Positions 1-9,003 of a stretch of DNA of 39,394 bases are shown in pieces. Both the position numbers and the translations under genes were made by a program. The notes below the pieces were generated by a model. It was not told where the DNA came from and did no database searches. It saw only the letters and a list, made by a program, of their open reading frames with translations. Origin of the DNA: an uncultured Clostridium sp. (GTDB lineage: Bacteria; Bacillota; Clostridia; TANB77; CAG-508); contig CANPIU010000014.1 of assembly GCA_947574235.1 (NCBI GenBank), positions 1-39,394 of the forward strand, read 5' to 3'. Every line of letters begins with the position of its first letter. Position 1 is the first letter of the stretch.

Positions 1-1
1 A

Positions 2-166
2 CTTGCGATAATGGATTACAATACAGGGATGATAAAGGCAAGAGAAGAGGGAGAAAGAAAAGGCAAAATTGAAATTGCTAAAAGATTACTAAAATTAGGG
101 ATTAGTATCGACAAGATTGAAGAAGCAACAGAATTAACCAAAGAAGAAATAGAAGAATTAAAATAA
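2..166 (+). CDS. Rpn-family nuclease/transposase-like protein, C-terminal end only
   Basis: Only the last 54 codons are present; the gene begins before the window. The tail is charged and helical: an AREEGERKGK segment, then a helix and a short LTKEEIEELK end. Such tails are typical of Rpn/PD-(D/E)XK putative transposase proteins, in which a nuclease core is followed by a helical segment ending in a small helix-turn-helix-like motif. That family includes recombination-promoting nucleases often present in many copies. The catalytic core is not in the window, so the assignment rests on the tail alone. The gene ends just before a clear terminator hairpin. Confidence 0.5.
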   Translation, partial: LAIMDYNTGMIKAREEGERKGKIEIAKRLLKLGISIDKIEEATELTKEEIEELK

Positions 167-170
167 ACAA

Positions 171-198
171 AAAAGCATCAATTGGGTGCTTTTTTTGT
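171..198 (+). terminator. Rho-independent terminator after the Rpn-like gene
   Basis: The stem AAAAGCATC / GGTGCTTTT with one G-U pair and a short AATTG loop runs into a T tract. It starts five bases after the stop codon of the Rpn-like gene. Confidence 0.8.
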
Positions 199-209
199 CA
201 TATAGGCTC

Positions 210-238
210 TTGTGAAAAACGCAAAAATTTGATATACT
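210..238 (+). promoter_or_regulatory. Sigma-A type promoter of priA
   Basis: TTGTGA (210-215) and TATACT (233-238) are separated by 17 bases, 25 bases before the priA start. The preceding terminator isolates it from upstream transcription. Confidence 0.7.
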
Positions 239-263
239 AAGCAAAGAAAAGAGGAAAGAAAAA

Positions 264-2532
264 ATGATAGCAGAAGTAATCATCAATCGAACAGCTAAAA
301 AACTAAATAGAACTTTTGATTATCATGTCCCAAACAACTTAGAGGGACTTATTTTTGTGGGAAGTAAAATATTAGTGCCTTTTGGAAAAGGTGGAAAATT
401 AGAAGAAGCTTTTGTGGTAGGACTAAAAGAAAAAACCAATTATGCAAAAGAAATCAAAGAAATAGCAAGCTTAGAAGAACAGTTAAGAGATGAGCAAATA
501 GAACTTGCTAAGTGGATGGCCAAAAGATATTTTTGTAATGTTTCAGATTGTATCAAATTAATGTTAACACCAGGAACGAGAACCAAAAACAAAGAAAAAA
601 GAACACAAGATAAAACGATAAATTGTGTCTATCTAAAAAAAGACATAGAGGAGATTGAATTTGACATAGAAACAAAAAAAATTAAATCAGACAAACAAAA
701 AAAGATACTTTATTTTGTCAAAGACAATGAAGGGGTAACGATACCAGAAATTGAAATGTTTACCGATAGTTCCAGAGCCATTGTAAATAACCTAATCAAA
801 AATGGTTATTTAGAAGTAGTAGAACAGAAAATAGAAAGAAATCCTTTGAATTTAAAGGATATAGAAAGCATAAGAAACAAAGAAATCACGCAAAAACTAC
901 CATTAACGGATGAACAACAAAAAGCGTATGAAAACGTAGAAAAAAGTTTAAAAGAAAATCAATATCAAGCTTTTTTGTTATATGGGGTAACAGGGTCAGG
1001 CAAAACAGAAGTATATTTACAATTAATACAAAAGGCATTAGAAGAAGAAAAAACAGCAATTTTATTAGTCCCAGAAATATCGTTAACGCCACAAATGTTA
1101 GATCGATTTATTGCTAGATTTGGAAAAGAAGAATTAGCGGTCTTGCATAGTAAACTATCCATGGGAGAAAGACATGATGAGTGGGAGAGAATTAAAGAAG
1201 GTAAAGCAAGAGTCGTAATTGGTGCTAGGTCAGCCATATTTGCACCGCTTGAAAACTTAGGCATCATTATGATTGATGAAGAACACGATAGTTCTTATAA
1301 ATCAGAAGCAAGTCCTAAGTATGATGCCAAAGAAGTAGCTAAAAAAATAGCCAAGCAAAGGAATTGTCCTTTACTACTAGGAAGTGCTACACCAGATATC
1401 AGAACCTATCAGGCAGCACTAGAAGAAGAAATAACCTTATTAGAACTTACCAAAAGGGCCAATCAATCATCTTTGCCAATGGTACAAGTAGTAGATTTGA
1501 AAGAAGAGTTAATCAAGGGAAACCGCTCTATGCTTAGTATGGATTTATACGCAGCCATTGAAGAAAATGTAAAGAAAAAAAGACAAACCATTTTATTTTT
1601 AAATCGAAGAGGCTATTCTACCTTTATTATGTGCCGAAATTGTGGATACACGGTAAAATGTAAAAACTGTAATATTAGTATGACTTATCATAGTTATGAA
1701 AAAAAGTTAAAATGCCATTATTGTGGCTATGAAGAAAAAGTAGTAAGCGAGTGCCCAGTGTGTCATAGTGATAAAATTCGTTATTTTGGAACAGGAACAC
1801 AAAAATTGGAACAAGAAATTCAAAAGCAGTTTCCGAAAGCAAGCACCATACGTATGGATATTGATACCGTAACGAAGAAAAATTCACATGAAGAAATTTT
1901 AAACCAATTTAAAAAAGAAGAGATTGATATATTAATTGGAACACAAATGGTTGTAAAAGGTCATCATTTTCCAAAAGTAACACTAGTAGGCGTTATTGCA
2001 GCAGATAGTTCTTTAAATATAGATGACTATCGAGCCAATGAGCGAACGTTTCAAATTTTAACACAAGTAGCACGGACGAGCGGGAAGAGATAAATTACCA
2101 GGGAGAGTAATCATACAAAGTTACAATCCAGAAAATTTTACCATCCAATGTGCCAAAGAGCAAAATTTTGAGAAATTTTATGAAACCGAAATAGCCTTGC
2201 GCAAACAGTTGAAATATCCACCGTTTTGCGATATAATAGTGGTGAATTTTAATAGTACCATTGAAGAAGAAATTAAAACCTTAAGCAAATGGGTGTATGA
2301 AGGACTAAAAAAAGAATTAGAGCAAATAGAAGAAAGTCAGTTTAGAGTATTTATGCCAATGCCAGCCCCCATTGATAAAATTCAAAATAGATATCGATGG
2401 AGAATTATTATTAAAGGAAATATGACCAAGCAAGCAAATGAGGTGCTAAATCAGTGTTTGCAAGCAGTATATCAAAAAAACTTAAAAAATACACGAATAA
2501 CAATTGATATAAATCCTAACAATATGCTGTAG
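264..2532 (+). CDS. priA: Primosomal helicase PriA, interrupted by a +1 shift at a CGG codon
   Basis: PriA rebuilds replication forks by loading the replicative helicase at stalled forks. The product is 755 aa if C2073 is skipped, close to family length. It shows the N-terminal DNA-binding domain, Walker A GVTGSGKT (about residues 241-248), the DEEH box (338-341), the LLGSATPD motif, a two-zinc cysteine region (about 457-505) and helicase motif VI. In the zero frame the gene stops at 2091-2093, after 609 aa. Skipping C2073 restores QVA-GRAGR, the conserved motif VI, followed by an open, conserved C-terminus. The site reads GCA-C-GGA. The unshifted product would lack motif VI and the last 150 residues and should be inactive. 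The start is supported by GAGG upstream. Family assignment is certain; whether the shift is real or a sequence error cannot be settled here. Confidence 0.93.
2073..2076 (+). other. Candidate +1 recoding site in priA (GCA C GGA)
   Basis: The zero-frame codon is CGG (2073-2075). Dropping C2073 joins Ala603 to Gly604 of the QVAGRAGR motif. A zero-frame stop follows six codons later. Confidence 0.75.
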
Positions 2533-2730
2533 GAGGGATTAGGGGGATGACCTTAGCAGTGAGAACGTAGTGAACTACAGATAAGTAATACCTTTAGGTA
2601 CGTTCCTTAAAATCCCTGTTTCTGGGAACGGAGGGACAGTCCTCGCGATTTTACTTAATAAAAAGGAATAAATGAAAACAGAGATAGTAAGGACTGTCCT
2701 TTAATCCCTGTTTGGAGAAAGGAGCAAAAA
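2533..2730. repeat. Palindromic intergenic repeat region of the GTCCC/GGGAC family
   Basis: The 198 bases between priA and def hold no convincing gene. They contain a TCCC-TGTTTC-TGGGA hairpin (about 2611-2627), a GGGACAGTCC / GGACTGTCC inverted pair (about 2633-2643 and 2690-2700), two near-direct copies of AATCCCTGTTT, and the small palindromes GTAGT-GAA-CTAC and ACC-TTT-AGGT. Sequences of this type recur elsewhere in the window. The def ribosome site (GAAAGGAG) lies at the right edge. Confidence 0.6.
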
Positions 2731-3213
2731 ATGGCAATTAGAAATTTAAGATTAGAAGGCGATGAGATTTTAAAAAAGAAGTCAAGGGAAGTAGAGATAA
2801 TAGATGAGAAAATACAGACTTTGATTGATGATATGATAGAAACCATGCACAAATATAACGGGGTAGGCTTAGCAGCTGTGCAAGTGGGAATTTTAAAGCG
2901 AGTCATTGTAATTGATTTATATGATGATAATGGTCCAATTGTGCTAATTAATCCTGTGATTGTTAAGACGAAGGGAGAACAGGAAGTAGAAGAAGGTTGC
3001 TTAAGTTTTCCGAATCAATTTGCAAAAGTGATAAGACCAGCAGAAGTGGTAGCAGAGTATACGAATAGAGAAGGAAAGAGGATGCAAGTTAAAGCAAAGG
3101 AACTACTAGCGCAAGCAATCTGCCATGAAATAGACCATTTAAATGGAGAGGTTTTTATGGATAAGATTATTCCAGGGACTTTGGAATATGTAGAACCGCA
3201 AAAAGAAGAATAA
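2731..3213 (+). CDS. def: Peptide deformylase
   Basis: Removes the formyl group from the N-terminal Met of new proteins; a cytosolic metalloenzyme normally using Fe2+. At 160 aa it has normal family length. The three signature motifs are present: GVGLAAVQ (G-x-G-L-A-A), EGCLSFP with the metal-binding Cys, and CHEIDH with the HExxH metal-binding histidines and catalytic Glu. It lies just upstream of fmt, the usual pairing, since Fmt adds the group that Def removes. The ATG is preceded by GAAAGGAG at good spacing. Confidence 0.97.
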   Translation: MAIRNLRLEGDEILKKKSREVEIIDEKIQTLIDDMIETMHKYNGVGLAAVQVGILKRVIVIDLYDDNGPIVLINPVIVKTKGEQEVEEGCLSFPNQFAKVIRPAEVVAEYTNREGKRMQVKAKELLAQAICHEIDHLNGEVFMDKIIPGTLEYVEPQKEE

Positions 3214-3254
3214 AATCCCTAGCACGAATCAAATTTTGAAAGGAAGAAATCAAA

Positions 3255-4217
3255 GTGAATATTGTATTTATGGGAACACCGGACTTTGCCAGAGAAAGTC
3301 TAAAAGCTATTTATGAAGCGGGACATAATATCATAGGAGTGGTAACCAATGTAGATAAGCCGCGAGGAAGAGGTATGAAATTACAACCATCCGAAGTAAA
3401 AGAATATGCCTTAGAAAAAGGACTAAACATTTATCAACCAGAGAAGATAAAGAAAAATCAAGAATTTTTAGAAGAAATGGAAAACTTAAAGCCAGATGCT
3501 ATTTGTGTAGTAGCTTATGGAAAATTATTGCCTAAAAAAATATTAAATATTCCAAAATATGGTTGTATCAATGTACATGGTTCTTTGCTTCCTAAGTATA
3601 GAGGTGCTGCACCAATTCAGTGGGCTGTTTTAAACGGAGAAAAAGTGACAGGTGTTACGACTATGTATATGGATGTAGGGATGGATACAGGCGATATGAT
3701 TTTAAAAGAGGAAGTAGAAATTAGAGAAGATGAAACAACTGGAGAACTATGGGATAAACTGGCTAAAAAAGGAGGAGAACTCTTAGTTAAAACCTTAAGT
3801 CAAATTGAAAAAGGGACAGCACCAAGAGAAAAACAAGGAGAAGACTTTAGTATAGCACCTATGCTTTCCAAAGAAATAGCTAAAATTGATTGGGAGAACC
3901 AATCAGCAGAAGAAATTAAGAACTTAGTAAGAGGTTTAAGTCCAATGATGGGAGCGTACACCTATCTTAATGGCAAAAAAATTAAATTTTGGAAAGTGCA
4001 GGTCGCAACAGAGGATGAGATTGTAGCTGGAAATATGGATTTTTTAAGAAATGGAACCGTTATTGTTTCAGACCCAAGAGACGGTATTTTTATTAAAACC
4101 AAAGAAGGAATTTTAAAGGTCTTAGAAATTCAAGGAGAAAATGCTAAAAGGATGGCAATCCAGGATTTCTTAAGAGGAAATACCATTGAAGAATTTGAAG
4201 TGTTTACAGAAAGGTAA
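3255..4217 (+). CDS. fmt: Methionyl-tRNA formyltransferase
   Basis: Formylates Met-tRNAfMet with 10-formyl-tetrahydrofolate for translation initiation. The 320-aa length is standard. The N-terminal formyltransferase fold has the NIVFMGTPDFA start and the signature HGSLLPKYRGAAPIQWA containing the catalytic Asn-His-Asp environment; a C-terminal OB-like domain follows. The start is GTG at 3255, preceded by GAAAGGAAG; the family start pattern MNIVFMGTP fixes it. It follows def by 41 bases in a likely operon. The 10-formyl-THF substrate is made by Fhs, encoded at 9004 in the same window. Confidence 0.97.
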   Translation: MNIVFMGTPDFARESLKAIYEAGHNIIGVVTNVDKPRGRGMKLQPSEVKEYALEKGLNIYQPEKIKKNQEFLEEMENLKPDAICVVAYGKLLPKKILNIPKYGCINVHGSLLPKYRGAAPIQWAVLNGEKVTGVTTMYMDVGMDTGDMILKEEVEIREDETTGELWDKLAKKGGELLVKTLSQIEKGTAPREKQGEDFSIAPMLSKEIAKIDWENQSAEEIKNLVRGLSPMMGAYTYLNGKKIKFWKVQVATEDEIVAGNMDFLRNGTVIVSDPRDGIFIKTKEGILKVLEIQGENAKRMAIQDFLRGNTIEEFEVFTER

Positions 4218-4244
4218 AAAATATTAAAAATTCACGAAAAACAG

Positions 4245-4273
4245 TTGTAAAAAAAGCCAAAAATTGATATACT
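4245..4273 (+). promoter_or_regulatory. Sigma-A type promoter of the asp23-amaP operon
   Basis: TTGTAA (4245-4250) and TATACT (4268-4273) are separated by 17 bases, about 50 bases before the Asp23-family start. The flanking bases resemble the priA promoter (AAAAATT-GATATACT). Confidence 0.7.
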
Positions 4274-4326
4274 TGTAGCAGAAAAACAAGGCTATCAATT
4301 TTTTAATAGCCAAAGGAGGAAGAAAA

Positions 4327-4782
4327 ATGAGTGAAGAAAATCAAAATCAAGGAGAAATCGTAGAATTAGAAGAGGAAATAAAAACAGAAAATGAGGGAAT
4401 ACAAATTTCCAATGACGTAGTAGCTGTCATTAGTGGAGTTGCTGTATCAGAAGTACCAGGGGTAGCTGGGATGGCAGGAGGATTTGCAGGAGGCATTACA
4501 GAAGTATTAAGTGGAAAGAAAAACTTAGCCAAAGGAATTAAAGTAGAAGTAGAAGGAACAACTGCTAAAATTGACGTTAACATTATTGTAGAATATGGTT
4601 CGAGAATTCCAGACGTTGCTTTTGAAATCCAAAATCGAGTAAAAAAAGCAGTGGAAAGTATGACAGGACTAAAAGTAGAAGAAGTTAATGTACATGTGCA
4701 AGGGGTAAATACGGATGGAGCCAAAGAAAATAAAAGCCAAGAAGAAGCAGCCACAGTAGAAGTAGAAGAAAATGAAGAATAA
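4327..4782 (+). CDS. Asp23/Gls24 family envelope stress protein
   Basis: Asp23-family proteins are abundant cytoplasmic proteins that gather at the membrane through AmaP and are linked to cell envelope homeostasis. The 151-aa product has an acidic N-terminus, the conserved core ISNDVVAVISGVAVSEVPGV, a Gly-rich GMAGGFAGG segment, the IVEYGSRIPDVA block and VNVHVQGV near the end, then an acidic tail. It is followed by an AmaP-like gene and a DUF2273 gene, the usual partner set. AGGAGG lies at proper distance from the ATG, and a strong promoter precedes it. Confidence 0.93.
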   Translation: MSEENQNQGEIVELEEEIKTENEGIQISNDVVAVISGVAVSEVPGVAGMAGGFAGGITEVLSGKKNLAKGIKVEVEGTTAKIDVNIIVEYGSRIPDVAFEIQNRVKKAVESMTGLKVEEVNVHVQGVNTDGAKENKSQEEAATVEVEENEE

Positions 4783-4800
4783 AATAGGGGAGGAAATGAA

Positions 4801-5355
4801 ATGAAAATTTTAGAAAAAATCACACTAATTATCTATTCTAATATCATGTTAATCTTATCTATCATCTTATGCCTATTAGTATTTGGATGGTTAGACATAG
4901 GATTAGTAGGAGATATCGTAACAAAAATCATAGTAGGAGAGACCGCAAGTAAAGTAGTCTTAGCCTTAAGTGTTATCTTTATTTTATTATCCATCAAATG
5001 TATCTTTTTTGATAGCACTTCAAGAGAACAAATCAAAGAAAGACAAGGTGTATTGTTAGAAAATGAAAGTGGAAAATTAATGATTTCAAAAGAAACCATA
5101 GAAAATTTAGTGAATTCCGTAGCCTTAAACTTTCAAAGTGCAGAAGACGTAAGTACAAGAGTAGAATTAGACAAGGAAAACAACGTCAAAGTATTTGTTA
5201 ATTTAATTGTAAGTGAAGAAGCTGTTATTAAAGATTTATCCGCTAATTTACAAGCAAAAATCAAAGAAAAAGTAAAAACAGCAACCGATTTAGAAGTAAA
5301 AGAAGTTAATATTACGGTAAAAAAAGTGGCAGCAAAGCAACAACAAGCAGAGTAA
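4801..5355 (+). CDS. amaP: AmaP-like membrane anchor for the Asp23 protein
   Basis: The 184-aa protein has two N-terminal membrane helices (about residues 8-28 and 48-66). A cytoplasmic Asp23-like half follows, with conserved LVNSVALNFQ and VKEVNITVKK segments. In Staphylococcus AmaP anchors Asp23 to the membrane, and the same role is inferred here from fold and position 18 bases after the asp23-like gene. GGGGAGG precedes the ATG. Confidence 0.85.
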   Translation: MKILEKITLIIYSNIMLILSIILCLLVFGWLDIGLVGDIVTKIIVGETASKVVLALSVIFILLSIKCIFFDSTSREQIKERQGVLLENESGKLMISKETIENLVNSVALNFQSAEDVSTRVELDKENNVKVFVNLIVSEEAVIKDLSANLQAKIKEKVKTATDLEVKEVNITVKKVAAKQQQAE

Positions 5356-5381
5356 TAAAATAAAAAAGGAAAGTGATAGAA

Positions 5382-5582
5382 ATGAATCTAAAAGAATTTT
5401 GGAGCCATTATAAAGGAGCCATTATCGGTATCATAATTGCCATATTAATCTTAATAACGAGATTACATGACTTAATCTTAGCTGTTATTGTGCTAGCGTT
5501 AGGAGCATTAATTGGAAATTATGTACAACAAAATAAAGAAGAAGTCAAAACAAAATTAAAAACATTTATTGATAAAATGTAA
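5382..5582 (+). CDS. DUF2273 small membrane protein
   Basis: A 66-aa protein with two hydrophobic segments (GAIIGIIIAILILI and LILAVIVLALGALIG) and a basic C-terminal tail. DUF2273 proteins are the third member of Asp23/AmaP modules; the biochemical role is not known. A GTG at 5373 is in frame, but it lies only two bases after AAGGA, whereas the ATG at 5382 has a better 11-base spacing, so the ATG is chosen. The same operon continues into nusB. Confidence 0.82.
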   Translation: MNLKEFWSHYKGAIIGIIIAILILITRLHDLILAVIVLALGALIGNYVQQNKEEVKTKLKTFIDKM

Positions 5583-5600
5583 ATTAAAAGGGGAATAGAA

Positions 5601-6005
5601 ATGAACAGAACCGCTATCAGAGAGCATGCTTTTAAACTGATTTATAGTTTAGAAATACAAAAACAAGAGGATAAACAAGAAGCCATCGAACTTTATAGGG
5701 AAAGTAATGAGATAACCGATGAAAAGGCAAAGACTTATATGGAAGAGGCTATATTTGGTATCGAAAAGAACCAAAAAGATATTGTTCAATTGATAGAAAA
5801 TAACCTGAAATCAGACTGGCGAATTGAAAGAATTTCAAAAGTAGATTTAGCCATTTTAAAACTTGCGATTTATGAATTGAATTATACAGAAGTTCCCTTT
5901 AAAGTAGTTATCAATGAGGCAGTAGAACTTGCTAAAAAATATGGAGAAGATGCTTCTAAAAATTTCATAAATGGGGTACTAGCAAGTGTGATAAAGGAGA
6001 AATAG
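5601..6005 (+). CDS. nusB: Transcription antitermination factor NusB
   Basis: NusB binds boxA RNA with NusE (S10) and supports antitermination in rRNA operons. The 134-aa helical product shows the family landmarks: an N-terminal [12 protein letters not shown] helix, the [20 protein letters not shown] core and the [20 protein letters not shown] end. It sits between the Asp23 module and xseA, the common Firmicutes order. AAGGGG precedes the ATG. Confidence 0.96.
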   Translation: MNRTAIREHAFKLIYSLEIQKQEDKQEAIELYRESNEITDEKAKTYMEEAIFGIEKNQKDIVQLIENNLKSDWRIERISKVDLAILKLAIYELNYTEVPFKVVINEAVELAKKYGEDASKNFINGVLASVIKEK

Positions 6006-6011
6006 AAGTAT

Positions 6012-7208
6012 ATGAAATATGAAGAAATGGCAGTTACAGTTTCAGACTTAAATCAATATGTCAAAAACAAGATAGCAGAAGATGAATATTTGAATAACAT
6101 TTTAGTCAAAGGGGAAATTTCGAATTTTAAAAACCACTATACGGGTCATATGTACTTCACATTAAAAGACGAAAAATCCCTAATAAAATGTATTATGTTC
6201 AAATCCTATGCGCAAAAGTTAAACTTCATGCCAAAAGATGGGATGAAGGTATTTCTTTTTGGAGGGGTGTCTGTTTTTGAAAGAGATGGGGTTTATCAAA
6301 TTTATGCCAAAGCTATGGAACAAGATGGATTAGGTGATTTATATACCAAATACCAAGAACTAAAAAACAGATTAGAAGAACAAGGCTTATTTGATGAAGA
6401 ACACAAAATGTTAATTCCAAGGATGCCAAAAGTAATTGGTGTACTAACTTCTAAGACGGGTTCTGTCATCCGTGATATTATCAATGTATCCACAAGAAGA
6501 AATCCCAATGTAGTAATTCGTCTGTTGCCAGTTCCTGTACAAGGAGAAGGGGCTGCCGAAAAGATTGCAGAAGGAATTGAAATAATGAACAAAAATAAGT
6601 TAGCAGACGTATTAATTTTGGCAAGAGGAGGAGGCTCTTTAGAGGATTTATGGCCATTTAATGAAGAAATCATAGCTCATCGTATTTATTGTTCAGAAAT
6701 TCCTATTATATCAGCAGTTGGTCATGAAACTGATTTTACCATAGCCGACTTTGTAGCAGACTTAAGAGCACCAACACCTTCAGCGGCAGCAGAATTAGCT
6801 GTGCCAGATAGCTATGAAGTAAAAGAAAAAATTAGAACCTATCAAAATCGTTTACGTATGGCATTAATCAAAAAAGTTCAAATCATGAAACTAAGATATG
6901 AAAAAAGTATGTCAAGTTTTGTGTTTAAAGAACCGACTAGAAGGGTGCAAGAAAATTATATTCGTATGGATACGAATGTCAAGAAATTAGAAAATTTAAT
7001 GAAAGCAAAACAAGAAATAGAAAAAGCAAAATACAGTCAGTTAGTTGCTAAATTAGATGCCTATAGTCCATTGAAAACGTTAGCAAGAGGCTATTCAATT
7101 ACTCTAAAAGAAGGGAAAGCCATAAAAACAAAGGCAGAATTAAAAATGGGAGATATGGTTGATATAAGGTTAACAGATGGAGAGGTAAAAGCGAAAATAC
7201 AAGGTTAA
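6012..7208 (+). CDS. xseA: Exodeoxyribonuclease VII large subunit
   Basis: Catalytic subunit of exonuclease VII, which degrades single-stranded DNA with the XseB small subunit. The 398-aa product has an N-terminal OB fold (VSDLNQYVKNKI through the YTGHMYFTLKD block), the catalytic domain with RGGGSLEDLWPFNEE and SAVGHETDFTIADFVADLRAPTPSAAAE (shown in part), a coiled-coil region around residues 280-345, and the C-terminal LARGYSI segment. It starts six bases after nusB and is followed by xseB, so the subunits are co-transcribed. Confidence 0.97.
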   Translation: MKYEEMAVTVSDLNQYVKNKIAEDEYLNNILVKGEISNFKNHYTGHMYFTLKDEKSLIKCIMFKSYAQKLNFMPKDGMKVFLFGGVSVFERDGVYQIYAKAMEQDGLGDLYTKYQELKNRLEEQGLFDEEHKMLIPRMPKVIGVLTSKTGSVIRDIINVSTRRNPNVVIRLLPVPVQGEGAAEKIAEGIEIMNKNKLADVLILARGGGSLEDLWPFNEEIIAHRIYCSEIPIISAVGHETDFTIADFVADLRAPTPSAAAELAVPDSYEVKEKIRTYQNRLRMALIKKVQIMKLRYEKSMSSFVFKEPTRRVQENYIRMDTNVKKLENLMKAKQEIEKAKYSQLVAKLDAYSPLKTLARGYSITLKEGKAIKTKAELKMGDMVDIRLTDGEVKAKIQG

Positions 7209-7221
7209 GGAGAAGAAGAAA

Positions 7222-7440
7222 TTGAGTAAAAGTTTTGAAGAACAAATCGAACAATTAGAAAAAATTGTAGAGGAATTGGAAAACGGAGAGTTAAGCTTAG
7301 AAGACTCTGTTTCAAAATTCGAAGAGGGAATAAAAATTTCTAAAGAGTGCAACAAAACACTTGAGGAAGCAGAAAAGAAAATTACCATCTTAGTAAAACA
7401 AGAAGATGGCGAAATGAAGGAAGAGAATTTTGAAGACTAA
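7222..7440 (+). CDS. xseB: Exodeoxyribonuclease VII small subunit
   Basis: The 72-aa helical protein carries the family pattern SFEEQIEQLEKIVEELENGE, LSLEDSVSKFEEGIK and ECNKTLEEAEKKI. It binds the coiled-coil part of XseA. The start is TTG at 7222, supported by AAGGAGAAG just upstream and by the family N-terminus. It lies 13 bases after xseA. Confidence 0.96.
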   Translation: MSKSFEEQIEQLEKIVEELENGELSLEDSVSKFEEGIKISKECNKTLEEAEKKITILVKQEDGEMKEENFED

Positions 7441-7471
7441 AGAAAATTAGAAAAGGGGAGAAATTAGACAA

Positions 7472-7912
7472 ATGAACGACTTTATCACATTTGTACAGAG
7501 TAAATATATTTATGTACCATTTTTTTTATGGTTTGGGATACAAACCTTTAAAGTAATTTATGATTTGTGTACGACAAAAAAATTTAATTTTAAAAGAATT
7601 ATGGGAGCCGGTGGTATGCCAAGTTCTCACTCAGCAGTGGTAGCAGGTTTAGCTACTTTGATTGGAAAAAATGAAGGAGTAGGAAGTCCAATATTTGCCT
7701 TAGCCTTTATTTTTGCTTTTGTGGTTATGTATGATGCCTGTGGGGTAAGAAGAGCAGCAGGAAAGCAAGCAAGATTGCTAAATAAATTGATAGAGACACC
7801 AGGCTTAACAGGCGTGCAAGTGTCAGAACGTTTAGTTGAGGTTTTGGGTCATACACCGATTCAGGTTTTTGTAGGAGCATTAATAGGAGTTATAGTAGGA
7901 ATTATAGTTTAA
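7472..7912 (+). CDS. Divergent PAP2 / DUF212 membrane protein (YuiD-like)
   Basis: A 146-aa membrane protein of the DUF212 family, distantly related to PAP2 acid phosphatases. The phosphatase-like motifs GGMPSSHSA and the YDACGVRRAAGKQA block are visible, with hydrophobic segments around them and a glycine/valine-rich C-terminal helix. In this family the PSSH and VRRAAG motifs correspond to phosphatase core residues; no substrate is established. It lies 31 bases after xseB with a GGGGAG ribosome site, probably in the same transcript. Confidence 0.85.
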   Translation: MNDFITFVQSKYIYVPFFLWFGIQTFKVIYDLCTTKKFNFKRIMGAGGMPSSHSAVVAGLATLIGKNEGVGSPIFALAFIFAFVVMYDACGVRRAAGKQARLLNKLIETPGLTGVQVSERLVEVLGHTPIQVFVGALIGVIVGIIV

Positions 7913-7924
7913 AAGGAGAAAAAG

Positions 7925-8974
7925 ATGGGACAATCGCCAGAACAAAAAAGGAAAAGAGAAGAAAGAAGAAATGAAGTACTTAGGAGACTGCTGAAAAATG
8001 AAACAGACACAAAAATAGCTAAAGAAATGGGGATTAGTAGAGTAACTGTATCGGCTGATAGACGATATTTAGAAGAAAACAATAGAATTAAAAAGAAATT
8101 AAGCAAAGAAGAGAAATTAGATATAACAGAGGAAATGACAAGAGCAGGAAAATCATTATCACAAATTGCTAAGAGACTTGGAACAACAAGACAGGTTGTA
8201 TTCGAACTATATAGAAAGCCATTAGTAGAACAGGGAAAGTTAACAGGAGAAGAGAAGTCAATTCAACCACAAACAATAAAAATGGGAAAAAGATTAAAAA
8301 AATTAGAGAAAATATTGGAGAAAGAAACAGAAGAACAAATAGAAATAGACGAAGAAGATATTGCGAAACAAATGGGTGTTTCCAAAAAAACAGTAGAAAG
8401 AGATAAAGTTCGTCTAAGAGAGCGAAAAGAACAAGAATTTGCAGAGTGGAGTGAAAAAGTAATAAAGTTATATGACAATTTTTATGGACAACCTGACAGT
8501 GTAAAAAAATTTGAAAAATATCTAATAGCTTGTAAAAAAGGTTATGAACAAAGATTAATCGAAGAAGAACATTTATTGCCAATCAAATGTGCAGCAATAG
8601 CAACAGAGAACTATTCCAATGTAGCCTTTTACATTAAATTATGTATCCGATTTAGTCAATTTGAAGAAGCGATACAATTTGCTAAAGGTTATGTGAGTTG
8701 TGAGACTTTTTCACAAGAAGAAAAAGGAAGAATTAAACAATCGATAGCAGAGTGTGAAAAATTTTGCCAAGCAATTCGTATGATGGATAAGGTAGGTATA
8801 AGTGATGAGGAAATCATAAAAGTAACAGGCTTAACTAAAGTAGAAATAGCACTTTTAAGAAAAAAGGTAGAAAAGCGAACAAATGGAGATGGCGAGATGA
8901 AAAGCAAAGAAGAGGTGTCAGAGGTTAGAAATAACGAAGAAAATGACGATGGAGATGAACCAGAAATTGCATAA
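7925..8974 (+). CDS. Protein with four helix-turn-helix segments, function unknown
   Basis: I do not recognise a named family. The 349-aa basic, helical protein contains four segments that read as helix-turn-helix motifs: TKIAKEMGISRVTVSADRRY (about residues 30-50), SLSQIAKRLGTTRQVVFELY (about 78-98), DIAKQMGVSKKTVERDKVRL (about 140-160) and ISDEEIIKVTGLTKVEIALL near residue 300. The region between the third and fourth (about 170-290) is rich in aromatic and charged residues and looks like an alpha-helical domain. No membrane segment is seen. It begins 12 bases after the DUF212 gene and ends before fhs. A sigma-factor-like or phage-type regulator is possible, but this is inference. Confidence 0.7.
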   Translation: MGQSPEQKRKREERRNEVLRRLLKNETDTKIAKEMGISRVTVSADRRYLEENNRIKKKLSKEEKLDITEEMTRAGKSLSQIAKRLGTTRQVVFELYRKPLVEQGKLTGEEKSIQPQTIKMGKRLKKLEKILEKETEEQIEIDEEDIAKQMGVSKKTVERDKVRLRERKEQEFAEWSEKVIKLYDNFYGQPDSVKKFEKYLIACKKGYEQRLIEEEHLLPIKCAAIATENYSNVAFYIKLCIRFSQFEEAIQFAKGYVSCETFSQEEKGRIKQSIAECEKFCQAIRMMDKVGISDEEIIKVTGLTKVEIALLRKKVEKRTNGDGEMKSKEEVSEVRNNEENDDGDEPEIA

Positions 8975-9003
8975 TAAATAAAAAATAAAAGGAGGAATTA
9001 AAA

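Noticed and set aside
2060..2080. prfB-like programmed frameshift with a Shine-Dalgarno spur and stop codon
   Set aside because: No CTT-TGA type site is present and no consistent GGAGG-like element lies at fixed distance upstream of the eight sites.
8169..8582. Leftward hydrophobic frames opposite the helix-turn-helix gene and fhs
   Set aside because: Shadows of AT-rich coding sequence without ribosome sites or family patterns; the rightward genes have both.
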